DNA of 64,000 nt from Chloroflexota bacterium (GCA_021783095.1 JAJXUG010000010.1:1-64000); one strand, 5' to 3'; shown: positions 16,932 through 26,131, counted from the first letter of the stretch. Translations and numbers: made by a program. Notes: generated by a model not told the origin, from the sequence alone.

Positions 16932-18221
16932 TCAGCCCCGCAGCGCGCCCTCGAAGATCCGCAGCGACTCCTCGACCTCGGGCACCGTCACGTCGAGCGG
17001 CGGGATCCACCGGATGACCTGGTGGGCCGTGCCGCACGAGAGCAGCAGCAGCCCGGCGTCGCGGGCGCGCGCGATCACCGCTTCGGCGGCCTGCCCGTCC
17101 GGCGTTCGCGTCGAGCGGTCCTTCACGAACTCGACCCCGATCATGAGGCCGCGCCCGCGGACGTCGCCGATCTCGTCGTGGTCCGCCAGCAGCTCGCGCA
17201 GGCCGCCCAGCAGCTCGAGGCCCCGCGCCTTGGCGTTCGCCAGCAGCCCCTCCTCCTGGATCGTCTCGAGCACGGCCACCCCCGCCGCGCAGGCGACGGG
17301 GTTGCCGCCGTACGTGGTGCCGTGGGCGCCCTTGCCCCAGGCGGTCATGATCTCCTTGGTCGAGACGATCGCCGAGAGCGGCAGGCCGTTGGCGATGGCC
17401 TTGGCGACGCAGACGACGTCCGGGACGATGCCCGACGCCTCGAATGCCCACATGTCGCCGGTCCGGCCGTATCCCGACTGGACCTCGTCGACCACGAGCA
17501 TGATCCCGAAGCGGTGGCAGCGGTCCTGGAGGCCCCGCAGGAAGGCCGGCGGGGCGGGGTAGTAGCCGCCCTCGCCCTGGACGGGCTCGACCACGATCGC
17601 GGCCACCTCGTCCGGGGCGACCGTGGTCATGAGCAGCCCGTCGAGGTGCTTGAGCGCGTCCGCGATGGCCCGCTCCTCGTCGCCCGCGTAGTAGCGGTAC
17701 ACGGCCGGGAAGACGCTGGTGTAGACGCTCGGCAGGAGCGGCTCGTACCCCATCCGATAGTTGAGCGACGACGTGGTGATGCTGGTCGCCCCGATGGTGC
17801 GGCCGTGAAAGGCGCCCCGGAACGCGATGATCGCGGCCCGGCCGGTCACGCGCCGGGCGAGCTTGATCGCCCCGTCGATGGCCTCGGAGCCGGAGTTGAG
17901 GAACAGGACGCTGTCGAGGCCCTCGGGCATCGTGTCCGCGAGCATGCTGGCGAGCTTGACGGTGGGCTCCGAGAAGCCGATCGCGTGGACCGGGCCCATG
18001 AGCCTGTCCACCTGCGCATGGACGGCCGCGGTGACCCGCGGGTGGGCGTGCCCGAGCGCGGTGACGGCGATGCCGTTCGCGAAGTCGAGGTACGCGTTGC
18101 CGGCCGTGTCGTACAGGCGGTGGCCGATCCCGTGGGACCAGCTCTTGTCCATGTACCGGCCGAGGATGGGGCTGATGTTGGCCGCCTGCGCGGCGAGATC
18201 GAGCGACTTGTTCGTGTCCAC
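16932..18221 (-). CDS. class III aminotransferase, 4-aminobutyrate aminotransferase-like
   Basis: A 429-residue PLP enzyme. Class III signatures: FLNSGSEAIDGAIKLAR, FRGAFHGRTIGATS, VVEPVQGEGGY, LVVDEVQSGYGRTG (Asp for the PLP ring) and CVAKAIANGLPLSA with the PLP lysine, then HGTTYGGNPVACAA. It moves an amino group from an omega-amine, most likely 4-aminobutyrate, to 2-oxoglutarate; ornithine or acetylornithine cannot be excluded. The start is GTG at 18221 with a TATACT box exactly 6 nt upstream. Confidence 0.9.
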   Translation of the reverse strand: MDTNKSLDLAAQAANISPILGRYMDKSWSHGIGHRLYDTAGNAYLDFANGIAVTALGHAHPRVTAAVHAQVDRLMGPVHAIGFSEPTVKLASMLADTMPEGLDSVLFLNSGSEAIDGAIKLARRVTGRAAIIAFRGAFHGRTIGATSITTSSLNYRMGYEPLLPSVYTSVFPAVYRYYAGDEERAIADALKHLDGLLMTTVAPDEVAAIVVEPVQGEGGYYPAPPAFLRGLQDRCHRFGIMLVVDEVQSGYGRTGDMWAFEASGIVPDVVCVAKAIANGLPLSAIVSTKEIMTAWGKGAHGTTYGGNPVACAAGVAVLETIQEEGLLANAKARGLELLGGLRELLADHDEIGDVRGRGLMIGVEFVKDRSTRTPDGQAAEAVIARARDAGLLLLSCGTAHQVIRWIPPLDVTVPEVEESLRIFEGALRG

Positions 18222-18586
18222 GGGCCGAGTATAGGCACGGCCCCTTACCCCGGATCCACCGAACCGAAACGCCTGACGGCTCGATGACGACTGCAGGGAG
18301 ACGGTCGACCGCGATGCAGGTCGAGACCGGCTTTTAGCCGGCGCGGGTGACGTCCATCCTGCGGCGCACCGCCTGGACCTCGGAGGCGTGGAAGCCGCCG
18401 TCGGCCCCGAGGGTGTGCTCGCCGGTCATCAGGACGTCGCCCGCGCCCGCGGCGACCGCGAGCAGCGCAGTCCGCCATGGCGTGCAACGGCCGCGGGCCG
18501 GCCGCTGGCGGGCGGTAGCATGGCCGGGCCGGACCCGCCCTGACCCCTCGCGCGGCGGGAGGCCACCAGCCCGAGGCGCAACCATC
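18222..18586. promoter_or_regulatory. divergent promoter region with TATACT box for the aminotransferase
   Basis: On the minus strand TATACT (18233-18228) is followed by 6 nt and the GTG start, predicting a leaderless message. The remaining space toward the plus-strand acyl-CoA dehydrogenase holds the protein-like remnant listed at 18334 and no clear plus-strand promoter. Confidence 0.5.
18334..18480 (-). pseudogene. possible gene remnant
   Basis: A minus-strand frame ends with a protein-like stretch (AAGAGDVLMTGEHTLGADGG and HASEVQAVRRRMDVTRAG) but loses this character upstream, where it becomes Arg/Pro-rich and has no convincing start. It looks like the preserved C-terminus of a lost gene. 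I do not recognise the family. Confidence 0.3.
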
Positions 18587-19789
18587 GTGATCGACTTCAC
18601 CCTGTCCGACGAGAACAAGCTCGTCCGCGACGCCGCCCGCTCGTTCGCCGAGGCCGAGATCCTGCCCTACATCCGGGAGTGGGACGCCAGCGGCGAGACC
18701 CATCGCGAGGTCTTCGCCAAGATGGGCGAGATGGGCTTCCTGGGCGCGCCGATCCCCGAGCAGTACGGCGGGTCGGGGATGGACTACATCAGCTTCGCGA
18801 TCCTCTGCGAGGAGCTGGAGCGCGCCGACACCGCCTTCCGCGTCGTCCAGAGCGTCCACGTGGCGCTCAACAGCCTGACGCTCCTCCAGTGGGCCACCGA
18901 GGAGCAGAAGCAGCGCTGGCTGGTCCCGCAGGCGAAGGGCGAGAAGCTCGCGACCTTCGGCCTGACCGAGCCCGGCGCTGGCACCGACGCCGGCAATCTC
19001 GCGACGACCGCCCGGCGCGACGGCGACAGCTACGTCCTCAACGGCCACAAGCTCTGGATCAGCCTCGCCGACCTCGCGGACCACTTCCTCGTGTTCGCCT
19101 CCGTCGACCGCGCCAAGAAGCACAAGGGCGTCACGGCGTTCGTGGTGGAGCGCGGGATGCCCGGGCTCACCACCGGCACGCTCCACGGCAAGCTCGGGAT
19201 CCGGGCGGGCAACACCGGGCTCATCGACTTCGAGAACGTGCGCGTCCCGGTCGAGAACCGGATCGGCGATGAGGGCGAGGGCTTCCTCATCGCGATGAGC
19301 GCCATCGACCAGGGCCGCTACACCGTCGCTGCCGGCGCCGTTGGCCTCGCACAGGCCTGCCTCGACGCGTCGGTCAAGTACGCGCACGAGCGCCACACGT
19401 TCGGCAAGGAGATCGGCGAGCACCAGCTGGTCAAGCAGATGCTCGCGAACATGGCGAAGGGCACCGAGATCGGCCGGCTGCTGGTGTGGCAGGCGGGGGC
19501 GCTCAAGAACCGCGGTCTGCGCAACACGCGCGAGACGTCGCTTGCCAAGTGGCACGCGACCGAGCACTCGGTCCAGGCCGCGCTCGACGCCATCCAGATC
19601 CACGGCGCCAGCGGCTACTCCAACGAGTTCCCCGTGGAGCGGTACCTCCGCAACTCGAAGGCCGCGGTCATCTACGAGGGCACGAGCCAGCTCCACACGC
19701 TGATCCAGGCCGACTACGCGATGGGCTATCGCCACGACCGGCCGCTGCGCTGCGAGCCGTGGCCGGCCCAGGGGTTCGAGCGCGGCTAG
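18587..19789 (+). CDS. acyl-CoA dehydrogenase
   Basis: A 400-residue FAD enzyme of beta-oxidation or amino-acid breakdown. Features in order: N-terminal helical domain, FGLTEPGAGTDAGN (FAD/substrate loop), KLWISLADLADHFLVFASVD, the adenine-binding region QRHTFGKEI-like (ERHTFGKEIGEHQLV), and AVIYEGTSQLHTL, whose Glu is the catalytic base position in glutaryl- and short-chain dehydrogenases. The GTG at 18587 begins MIDFTLSDENKLVRDAARSF. No electron-transfer flavoprotein genes are nearby. Substrate chain length cannot be set from sequence alone. Confidence 0.92.
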   Translation: MIDFTLSDENKLVRDAARSFAEAEILPYIREWDASGETHREVFAKMGEMGFLGAPIPEQYGGSGMDYISFAILCEELERADTAFRVVQSVHVALNSLTLLQWATEEQKQRWLVPQAKGEKLATFGLTEPGAGTDAGNLATTARRDGDSYVLNGHKLWISLADLADHFLVFASVDRAKKHKGVTAFVVERGMPGLTTGTLHGKLGIRAGNTGLIDFENVRVPVENRIGDEGEGFLIAMSAIDQGRYTVAAGAVGLAQACLDASVKYAHERHTFGKEIGEHQLVKQMLANMAKGTEIGRLLVWQAGALKNRGLRNTRETSLAKWHATEHSVQAALDAIQIHGASGYSNEFPVERYLRNSKAAVIYEGTSQLHTLIQADYAMGYRHDRPLRCEPWPAQGFERG

Positions 19790-19822
19790 CGCACAGGTTG
19801 GAGCGGGCGGTGGCCGGGACGG

Positions 19823-20638
19823 CTAGGCCGCCGTGAGCGCGACCGGACGGCACACCTTGCACGGCCGGTAGCCCCGGGCGTCGGCCTCGCGAAGCGAGTG
19901 GAATGTCACGCGGTGCCCTGGCGCGACCCGCCGGGCGTGGCGGCACGTGGGCCAGCAGACGATGCGCGTGGTGTCCGAGCCCACGAGGCGCTCGCCCCGA
20001 TGCGCAGCGTCCTCGAGCGCCTCGGGGTCCAGGCCCTCCGCCGCGAGGATCGCCCGCTTGTTGTGGGGCCCGCCGAGCGAGTAGTTGCCGATCGACCCGT
20101 CTGACCGGACGACGCGGTGGCAGGGGACCACCAGGGGCACAGGGTTGTGGCCGAGCGCGGTGCCCACGGCCCGGACCGCCCTCGGCTTGCCGATCTCGGC
20201 GGCGATCCAGCCGTAGGGGCGCACCTCGCCGAACGGGATCTCGAGCGCCTTGCGCCAGACCGCAACCTCGAAGCGCGTGCGGCCGCGCAGGTCGAGCCCG
20301 ATGGGCACGTGGCGGTCCCCGGCCAGGCGACGCGAGACAGCCGAGGCCAGCGCGGGCGGCAGCGCATCGGCGAGCAGCGTCCGGCGGCCGGTCTGCGCCT
20401 CGTGCGCGGCGGCCATCGTCGGGCCGTCATCGCCCAGGTCGACGGTCGCGACGCCGCGCCCGTTCCAGGCCACCCACAGCGTCCCGATCGCCGCGGCGAC
20501 CGGCGCGATCCGGTCGGCCAGGCCGACCTCGACCAGCACCTCGTCGGCCAGGCCCACGGGCGCCGGCTCGGCGAGGCCCGAGAGCAGGCCCGGGGATCCG
20601 TCGGCAGCCGCCATCTCGAGACTCCGATTCACCATCAT
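19823..20638 (-). CDS. Ada-like DNA repair protein with reversed domain order (MGMT core, then Ada zinc domain)
   Basis: 271 residues. The central O6-alkylguanine-DNA methyltransferase domain has the RIPFGEVRPYG-type helix (IPFGEVRPYGWIA) and the active site VVPCHRVV with acceptor Cys173, then GGPHNKRAILAAEG. The C-terminus is an Ada metal-binding domain with four cysteines (228, 232, 260, 263) in the spacing seen at the N-terminus of E. coli Ada, where the first Cys accepts methyl groups from phosphotriesters. The AraC helix-turn-helix of Ada is absent. It overlaps the upstream ECF sigma gene by ATGA, so sigma and repair protein are co-translated. Dual repair is likely; the regulator may be the sigma factor. 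Confidence 0.88.
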   Translation of the reverse strand: MMVNRSLEMAAADGSPGLLSGLAEPAPVGLADEVLVEVGLADRIAPVAAAIGTLWVAWNGRGVATVDLGDDGPTMAAAHEAQTGRRTLLADALPPALASAVSRRLAGDRHVPIGLDLRGRTRFEVAVWRKALEIPFGEVRPYGWIAAEIGKPRAVRAVGTALGHNPVPLVVPCHRVVRSDGSIGNYSLGGPHNKRAILAAEGLDPEALEDAAHRGERLVGSDTTRIVCWPTCRHARRVAPGHRVTFHSLREADARGYRPCKVCRPVALTAA

Positions 20639-21213
20639 GCGATCGCCTCCTCGAGCCCCGCCTGCGCCGCGGCGACCCGCAGCATCGCGAGCCCTCGGTG
20701 GACCTGGGCCTTGAGCGTGCCCTCGGGGCGGCCGAGGACCTCGGCCAGCTCCGCGTACGAGAGGTCGCCCACGTGCCGGAGCACCACCGGCACCCGATAG
20801 CGCTCGGGCAGGGCGGCGAGGAGCCTCGCCAGCTGCTCGCGCTCAACCGACCGCTCGGCCACGGCGACCGGTCCGTGCTCCGCCGGGGCTGCCGGCTCAC
20901 GCCCGATCTCGGCCAGGCCGTCGAGCGGCGTGGTCGCGGGCCGGCCCCGACGGAGGCGGTTGCGGCACTGGTTGACGACGATCGTCGCCAGCCACGGACG
21001 CAGCCGGATATCCCGGATCCGCGCCTGTTCATACCCCGCCAGCGCGCGGTAGGCGCGGACGAGCGCATCCTGCGCCACCTCCTCGGCGTCGTGGGGATCG
21101 CCCAGGACGCGGAGCGCGATCGCGTAGCACCGGTCAGCGTGGGCGAGCACCAGCGGCTCGAAGGCGGCGTCGAGATCGCGGGCGAGGGCGTCGGCGAGGG
21201 TCGGGTCGTCCAT
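20635..21213 (-). CDS. ECF RNA polymerase sigma factor
   Basis: 192 residues with region 2 (YAIALRVLGDPHDAEEVAQDAL and YRALAGYEQ) and region 4 (LPERYRVPVVLRHVGDLSY and LGRPEGTLKAQVHRGLAML). No anti-sigma gene is adjacent; its only partner is the Ada-like repair gene with which it overlaps by 4 bp. The natural inference is a sigma factor serving an alkylation response, activated in a way not visible here. The ATG at 21213 is preferred over upstream starts whose residues are Arg/Pro-rich. Confidence 0.9.
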   Translation of the reverse strand: MDDPTLADALARDLDAAFEPLVLAHADRCYAIALRVLGDPHDAEEVAQDALVRAYRALAGYEQARIRDIRLRPWLATIVVNQCRNRLRRGRPATTPLDGLAEIGREPAAPAEHGPVAVAERSVEREQLARLLAALPERYRVPVVLRHVGDLSYAELAEVLGRPEGTLKAQVHRGLAMLRVAAAQAGLEEAIA

Positions 21214-21332
21214 CACACCTGTTGAACACGCGCGGCACGGGCGCGGTTGCATGCCTGCTCGCGCCGCAACCGCCACCGGGCGGCGACCGCGCGGCATGCC
21301 GGGGAGCCATCGTCGCATGTCACAATCCGGGC

Positions 21333-22343
21333 ATGCGCCTCGACGACCGCTTCGAAGAACTCGTCGCCAGCCTCCGCGGCTTCTACAGGACCTGGTACGT
21401 GTTCGTCGGCCTGGAGCTCCGGCTCTTCGATGCGCTCCGCGATGCGGGCCGCGCCGGGCTCACCGCGGGCGACCTGGCGGCGAAGTGTGGCACCGAGCCG
21501 TCGCTGACCGCCCGATGGGCCTGGGGCGCGGACGCGCACGGCCTGGTCGAGGTGGTTGCGGGCCGGATCGTGATCCCCGCCGACGTGGCCGCGATCCTGC
21601 TCGACGCCAACCGGCCGGAGTTCTTGGGCGGGCAGTTCCAGTTCGCCGCCGTCGGCAGCCTCGACTACGACGCCCTGCCCGCGGTCTTCCGCACCGGCCG
21701 GTCGAACAGCGCCAGGCCGGACCGGTATCGCATCGCGATCGAGCGGCTGACGGTCCAGGACGTGGCGGTGTTCTTCACCGAGGTGCTGGGCACCTTCCCG
21801 CAGCTCGTCGCTGACCTTCGGCCGGGCTCGCGCGCCATCGACGTGCACTGTGGCGGCGGGCGCTGGCTGATCGCGATGGCTCAGCGCTTCCCCGGCATCG
21901 CCCTGACGGGCATCGAGTTCGAGCCCGACTCGGTCGAGCGGGCGCGCGACAACGTCGCCGAGGCGGGGCTCGCCGACCGGATCGCGGTCGAGCAGGGGTC
22001 GATGATCTCGGTCGGCCACGCCAACGAGGCCGACCTCGTCTACTTCCAGTACGCCCTCCACCAGCTGCCCGACCCGATCGGCACGCTGCGCTCGGCATGG
22101 GAGGCCGTCGGGCCTGGCGGCTGGCTGGTCGCGCTCGACTGGCACCTGCCCACCGACCCCGACGAGCTGCACTCCCCGCAGGGCGAGCTGATCGCGGGCT
22201 TCCAGCTCGACGAGGCCGTCCAGGGGACGCGGCTGGTCACGGCCTCCGAGGCGCTCGGCTGGTTCTCGTCCGCCGGCCTGCCCGTGCCCGAGCTGGTCGA
22301 CCTGCCCTCGGGCGCGAGCGCGATCGTCCTGCGCCGGCGCTGA
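21333..22343 (+). CDS. SAM-dependent methyltransferase (O-methyltransferase-like)
   Basis: 336 residues. An N-terminal winged-helix dimerisation domain (GLELRLFDALRDAGRAGLTA and DLAAKCGTEPSL) resembles plant-type and antibiotic O-methyltransferases. The Rossmann SAM domain begins SRAIDVHCGGGRWLIAMAQR, followed by ALTGIEFEPDSVERAR and LVYFQYALHQLPDP. Substrate unknown. A CACAAT box ends 6 nt before the ATG, predicting a leaderless message divergent from the sigma gene. Confidence 0.82.
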   Translation: MRLDDRFEELVASLRGFYRTWYVFVGLELRLFDALRDAGRAGLTAGDLAAKCGTEPSLTARWAWGADAHGLVEVVAGRIVIPADVAAILLDANRPEFLGGQFQFAAVGSLDYDALPAVFRTGRSNSARPDRYRIAIERLTVQDVAVFFTEVLGTFPQLVADLRPGSRAIDVHCGGGRWLIAMAQRFPGIALTGIEFEPDSVERARDNVAEAGLADRIAVEQGSMISVGHANEADLVYFQYALHQLPDPIGTLRSAWEAVGPGGWLVALDWHLPTDPDELHSPQGELIAGFQLDEAVQGTRLVTASEALGWFSSAGLPVPELVDLPSGASAIVLRRR

Positions 22344-22462
22344 CCTCGGGCGCCGGGGCGGCGGCGGCTTCGCCAGCGAGAGGGCGGCTTTGGGTCGAGA
22401 CGCCCGTCGCATCGGCCGACCCTCCGCGTCGAGGGCGTCGCCAATCCCGCTATGGTGGGCCC

Positions 22463-23308
22463 GTGACCCGCCGCCTCGCCATCGACGCAGCCACCATGAC
22501 CGCCATCGAGCGGCACGAGCTCCTCGCCCATGCCATCCCGTCGCGCGAGACGCGTGACCTGGGAGACGCCCTGCTGCTCCACGACCGGCGCGACCGGGAG
22601 CCGTTCTGGAACCGCCTCCAGGCGGTTCGCTGGCCCGACGACCCGGCTGCCTTCGACCGCCGGCTGGCCGAGACCCTCGTCCTGTTCGCAATCCTCGGAC
22701 GGCAGCCCCACGTGTGGCCGTCGCCCGTGCACGCCGGCCCGCCCGACCTCGCGCTGCGGCTGCAGGGCAACGGGTTCATCGACGTCGGCGGCGGGCACCT
22801 CATGGTGATGGCCGATCCGGAGGCCGCGCCGCCCGTGCGCTCCGGCGAGCCGGCCCAGGGGGTGACGCTGCACTCGTTCGCGCGGCCCGAGGACGCGCGG
22901 CCGCTCGATCTCGAGGATGCGGGCTTCGTGCTCGCGCTGTCGTTCGGGGCGCCGCTGGCGCGTGCGGCGGGGCTGGCGGCCGACCTCGAGCGCACGCTCC
23001 CGGACCCGCGGGTGGTGCTCGTGCTGGTCCGTGTCGACGGAGCCGCCGCCGCGGTCGCCAAGTCGACCACGTTCGACGGCTGGACGTACCTCTCGTCGAT
23101 CGGCGTGCTGCCCGGGTTCCGTGGCCGCGGGCTGGCGGCCCTCGCGACTCGCCAGGCGATCGCGAGCGCAGCGGCAGTCGAGCCGGGCCGGCCCTACCTC
23201 GGCGTGTTCAGCGGCAACGACACCGCCATCCGCCTGTACGAGAGGCTGGGGTTCCGCTCGGTGGGGGAGTCGCCGGACCTGCTGCTCGAGACGCTGCCGC
23301 TCCGATGA
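22463..23308 (+). CDS. GNAT-family N-acetyltransferase
   Basis: 281 residues. The C-terminal GNAT fold carries the acetyl-CoA loop SIGVLPGFRGRGLAALATR and the final strand GVFSGNDTAIRLYERLGFRS. The N-terminal 110 residues are a separate domain I do not recognise. GTG at 22463 follows TATGGT by 6 nt (leaderless pattern); an ATG at 22496 is the alternative. Substrate unknown. Confidence 0.82.
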   Translation: MTRRLAIDAATMTAIERHELLAHAIPSRETRDLGDALLLHDRRDREPFWNRLQAVRWPDDPAAFDRRLAETLVLFAILGRQPHVWPSPVHAGPPDLALRLQGNGFIDVGGGHLMVMADPEAAPPVRSGEPAQGVTLHSFARPEDARPLDLEDAGFVLALSFGAPLARAAGLAADLERTLPDPRVVLVLVRVDGAAAAVAKSTTFDGWTYLSSIGVLPGFRGRGLAALATRQAIASAAAVEPGRPYLGVFSGNDTAIRLYERLGFRSVGESPDLLLETLPLR

Positions 23309-23638
23309 GCCGCCGGTCCTTCCCGCCCCCTTCGCCACCTCGCACCCGCCGCGCTCCGACGGCACGTCGGGCCGGGGCCACCGCCACCGCTGCGCGATCT
23401 CCGTCGGGCGTGCACCCAGCGGCCCTGCCGGCGCTTCGTCCGCTGGATGGGCCGGACGGTGCTGCATTCCGAGGCACCGGCCATCGATCGGGCGCACCGG
23501 GCGGCCGGTCGGGCGGCGCGACCTCCGGCAGAGCCGCTGGGTGCGCGCGCATCGCGGAATCGCCCGTGGGTGCACGCGCATCGCGGCATCGCCCGTGGGC
23601 GCCAACGATGAAGGCCGGTCGATGACGAGCGAGGCTCG
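23309..23638. other. 330-bp spacer with a short tandem repeat
   Basis: Pro/Arg-rich open frames only, none protein-like. Two 29-bp copies lie at its right end (separate entry). No terminator or promoter is obvious. Confidence 0.4.
23539..23596. repeat. 29-bp tandem repeat, two copies
   Basis: 23539-23567 and 23568-23596 are identical except for two bases; each begins GGGTGC and ends GCATCGCCCGT or GAATCGCCCGT. They lie in spacer DNA just before the gene at 23639 and have no coding sense. Confidence 0.8.
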
Positions 23639-24370
23639 ATGACGGGCATCCGCTGGGCGCGCCTCACCTGGCAGGCAGCCGACCCGGGCGCGCTCGCGAA
23701 CGATCTCGCTCGACGGCTGGGCCATCAGCCCGGGCCGATCGACGGCGGGGCATGGCGGTTCGACCTGGGGGGCGATGCCCTCGAGGTCGTCCCGTGGCGC
23801 CGCGAGGGGCCGCGCGACGACCCGGCGCCCGACGGACGCCTGGTGTTCGAGCCCATCGGCGGCGGCGCGCCGGTCGCACGGCCCGCGTTCGACGCGCCCG
23901 GGGCCCCAGGCGCCCTCGACGCCCCGCTCGTGCTGGTCGGGGTCGCATGGTCGACGGTCGAGCTCGACCGGGCCGAGCAGGAGCTCGACCCCTGGCTGTT
24001 CCCGGCCGATCGGTCCCTCGGCGACGGCGACGCGCGCCCTGACCCACACCTCGGCGCCCTGACGCGGCTCCGCCGCGGCGCTTCGCTCCCGGGCGACACG
24101 CTGGTGCTGGCGGAGCCGAACACGGAGGGGCGGCTTGCGGGATCGCTTGCGCGCGACGGCGAGGGTCCGTGCGCGCTGTACCTGCGGCCAGCGGGGGGCC
24201 TCGGCGACTGGGCGGCGGCTGCCCGGGAGCGCGGCGTTCAGCTGTCAGCACGACGGCGGGGCCCGCTCGGCAGCGCGGTCCTGTTGCTGGGCCGAAGCCT
24301 GGCCGGCCCGCACCTCATGGTGGTTGACGGCCCCGCAGCGCCGGCCCGCCCGAGTACCATCGCGCCATGA
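23639..24370 (+). CDS. hypothetical VOC/glyoxalase-like protein
   Basis: 243 residues starting MTGIRWARLTWQAADPGALA, close in style to glyoxalase-like (VOC) N-termini where a first strand is followed by a helix. The metal-binding residues of true glyoxalases are not evident, so the assignment is weak. The sequence is rich in Ala, Pro and Gly. Its stop overlaps the ATG of the acetyltransferase gene (ATGA), pointing to an operon. Confidence 0.55.
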   Translation: MTGIRWARLTWQAADPGALANDLARRLGHQPGPIDGGAWRFDLGGDALEVVPWRREGPRDDPAPDGRLVFEPIGGGAPVARPAFDAPGAPGALDAPLVLVGVAWSTVELDRAEQELDPWLFPADRSLGDGDARPDPHLGALTRLRRGASLPGDTLVLAEPNTEGRLAGSLARDGEGPCALYLRPAGGLGDWAAAARERGVQLSARRRGPLGSAVLLLGRSLAGPHLMVVDGPAAPARPSTIAP

Positions 24371-24804
24371 ACGATGCCAACGTGACCGTCCGCCCGGCGA
24401 CGACGGACGATGCAGAGCGCCTCGCCTCGCTGCTCACCGACGAGGGCTACCCCGCCGGCAGCTCCGACCTCGCGGCGCGCATCGAGCGGTACGCGTCGCT
24501 CGGCTCGCAGGTGCTCGTGGCGGACGCGGCCGGCGACGTGGTCGGACTTGTCACGATCCTCGTCCTGCCGCGGTTCGAGGTGGACGACCTGTTCGCCCGC
24601 GTGACCTCGCTGGTCGTCGACGCTGGGGTCCGCGAGCGCGGCATCGGCCGGCTGCTGATGCTGGCCGCGGAGGAGCAGGCGAAGGCCGCCGGCGCGGCCT
24701 GGCTCGAGGTGACCGCAGGCCACCACCGCCCCGACGCGCGCCGTCTGTTCGAGTCGCTGGGCTACGACCCGGGCGTCGCCGCCTACTTGCGCAAGCGGGT
24801 CTGA
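24367..24804 (+). CDS. GNAT-family N-acetyltransferase
   Basis: 145 residues, the usual single-domain length. Core motifs: VTVRPATTDDAERLASLL at the start, VTSLVVDAGVRERGIGRLLM for acetyl-CoA binding, and ARRLFESLGYDP at the end. A TACCAT box lies 6 nt before the ATG inside the upstream gene, so it may also be transcribed alone. Substrate unknown. Confidence 0.88.
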   Translation: MNDANVTVRPATTDDAERLASLLTDEGYPAGSSDLAARIERYASLGSQVLVADAAGDVVGLVTILVLPRFEVDDLFARVTSLVVDAGVRERGIGRLLMLAAEEQAKAAGAAWLEVTAGHHRPDARRLFESLGYDPGVAAYLRKRV

Positions 24805-24847
24805 CCGGTCTGCGCCACTTGGGACTGACCAGCACGGCGGCCAGGGA

Positions 24848-26131
24848 GTGAGCCTGCCGCGTCTCCGCCTGCGCGATGAGGTTGCGGGCCTCCTCGACCT
24901 GCCCTGGGAGCACCCGCTCGACGGCTGGGAGGACATCGGGCACCGCTTCCAGGAGCTGCCGGTTGGCCCGTCGCGCCACCTCGTCCGGTTCCTCGTCCAC
25001 GGAGGCATCGTCTACGCGCTCAAGGAGCTGCCCGAGGACGTGGCCGAGCGCGAGTTCGAGGTCCTGCGGCGGCTCGAGGAGGCCCGCCTGCCGAGTGTGC
25101 GCGCAGTGGGCCTGGCGATCCGCCCCGAGCGCCACGACGCCATCCTCGTGACCGAGTACCTCCGGCACTCGATGCAGTATCGGCGGCTGCTCATGCGCTT
25201 CCGCGGCGTCACCCCGATGTACCGCGACCGGCTGCTCGACGCGATGGCGCTGCTCCTCGTGGACCTCCACCGTGGCGGCGTCTACTGGGGCGACTGCTCG
25301 CTCGCCAACACGCTGTTCCGGCGAGACGGGGACCGGATCCAGGCCTACCTCGTCGACGCCGAGACGAGCGAGATCCACGAGATGCTCTCGGATGGGCAGC
25401 GCGCCTACGACCTCGACATCCTCGTGGAGAATGTGGCATTCGGTCTCGCCGACCTCGCCGCGTACCTGGGTCGGCCCGACGAGATGGAGGTGTCGATCGA
25501 TGCCGCCGAGTCGGTCCGCGCCCGGTACGGAGCCGTCTGGTCAGAGCTCCACGACCAGCCCGACCTGGTGCCCGGCGACCGCCAGTCGATCCGAGCGCGG
25601 CTGCGCCGGCTCAACGACCTCGGGTTCTCGGTGGACGTCGAGGTGGACCCGGTGTCCGTTGGCTCGGTCCGGCTGAGGACGAGCGTCACGACGCGCCGGT
25701 ACCACGCCAACGAGCTGGAGCGCCGGACGCGGCTCCGCGCGCTCGAGGGCCAGGCGCGGATCCTGCTCAACGACCTCGCGGAGTACGGAACCTGGCTCGA
25801 GTACTACGAGAAGCGTGTGATCGAGCCCGACGAGCAGGCCGACCGCTGGCTGCGCGAGGTGTACCGGCCCACCCAGGCTCGGATCGCCCGTGAGGTGGGC
25901 CCCAATCGCGACCTCGTGCAGGCGTACTGCGACGTGCTCGAGCACAAGTGGCTTCACTCGGAGGAGATGGGGTTCGACGTGGGCCTCGACGCGGCGATCG
26001 AGTCGTACCTCGCGGCAGGCGCCCCGGCGCCCGAGGTTGTGGTCACCCCGGCGGGCGACGTCCTGGACCCGCTGTCGGGACTGGACGTGGAGATGGAGGC
26101 CGGGCTGACCGACGAGGGGATCTCGAGCTAG
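24848..26131 (+). CDS. DUF4032 protein with kinase-like domain
   Basis: 427 residues. The N-terminal half resembles LPS-kinase/Rio-type folds: VYALKELPEDVAEREFEVLR supplies a candidate ATP-binding Lys and a Glu, YWGDCSLANTLFRRDGD is the catalytic-loop equivalent (D...N) and AYLVDAETSEI the metal-binding Asp. The C-terminal half is the uncharacterised DUF4032 region. The start is GTG at 24848. The stop overlaps the convergent nitroreductase stop through a shared CTAG (26128-26131). Phosphotransfer is inferred from the motif pattern. Confidence 0.78.
   Translation: MSLPRLRLRDEVAGLLDLPWEHPLDGWEDIGHRFQELPVGPSRHLVRFLVHGGIVYALKELPEDVAEREFEVLRRLEEARLPSVRAVGLAIRPERHDAILVTEYLRHSMQYRRLLMRFRGVTPMYRDRLLDAMALLLVDLHRGGVYWGDCSLANTLFRRDGDRIQAYLVDAETSEIHEMLSDGQRAYDLDILVENVAFGLADLAAYLGRPDEMEVSIDAAESVRARYGAVWSELHDQPDLVPGDRQSIRARLRRLNDLGFSVDVEVDPVSVGSVRLRTSVTTRRYHANELERRTRLRALEGQARILLNDLAEYGTWLEYYEKRVIEPDEQADRWLREVYRPTQARIAREVGPNRDLVQAYCDVLEHKWLHSEEMGFDVGLDAAIESYLAAGAPAPEVVVTPAGDVLDPLSGLDVEMEAGLTDEGISS

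Noticed and set aside
23539-23596. CRISPR-like 29-bp repeats
   Set aside because: Only two copies with no spacer between them; simple tandem duplication.
22040-24049. 669-codon minus-strand frame
   Set aside because: Overlaps three genes with clear families on the other strand and has no recognisable domain.
24785-24800. Fourth ArsR-type operator (CTTGCGCAAG at the end of the acetyltransferase gene)
   Set aside because: It has the left arm but not CGCAA at the right distance, and lies within coding sequence for LRKR.
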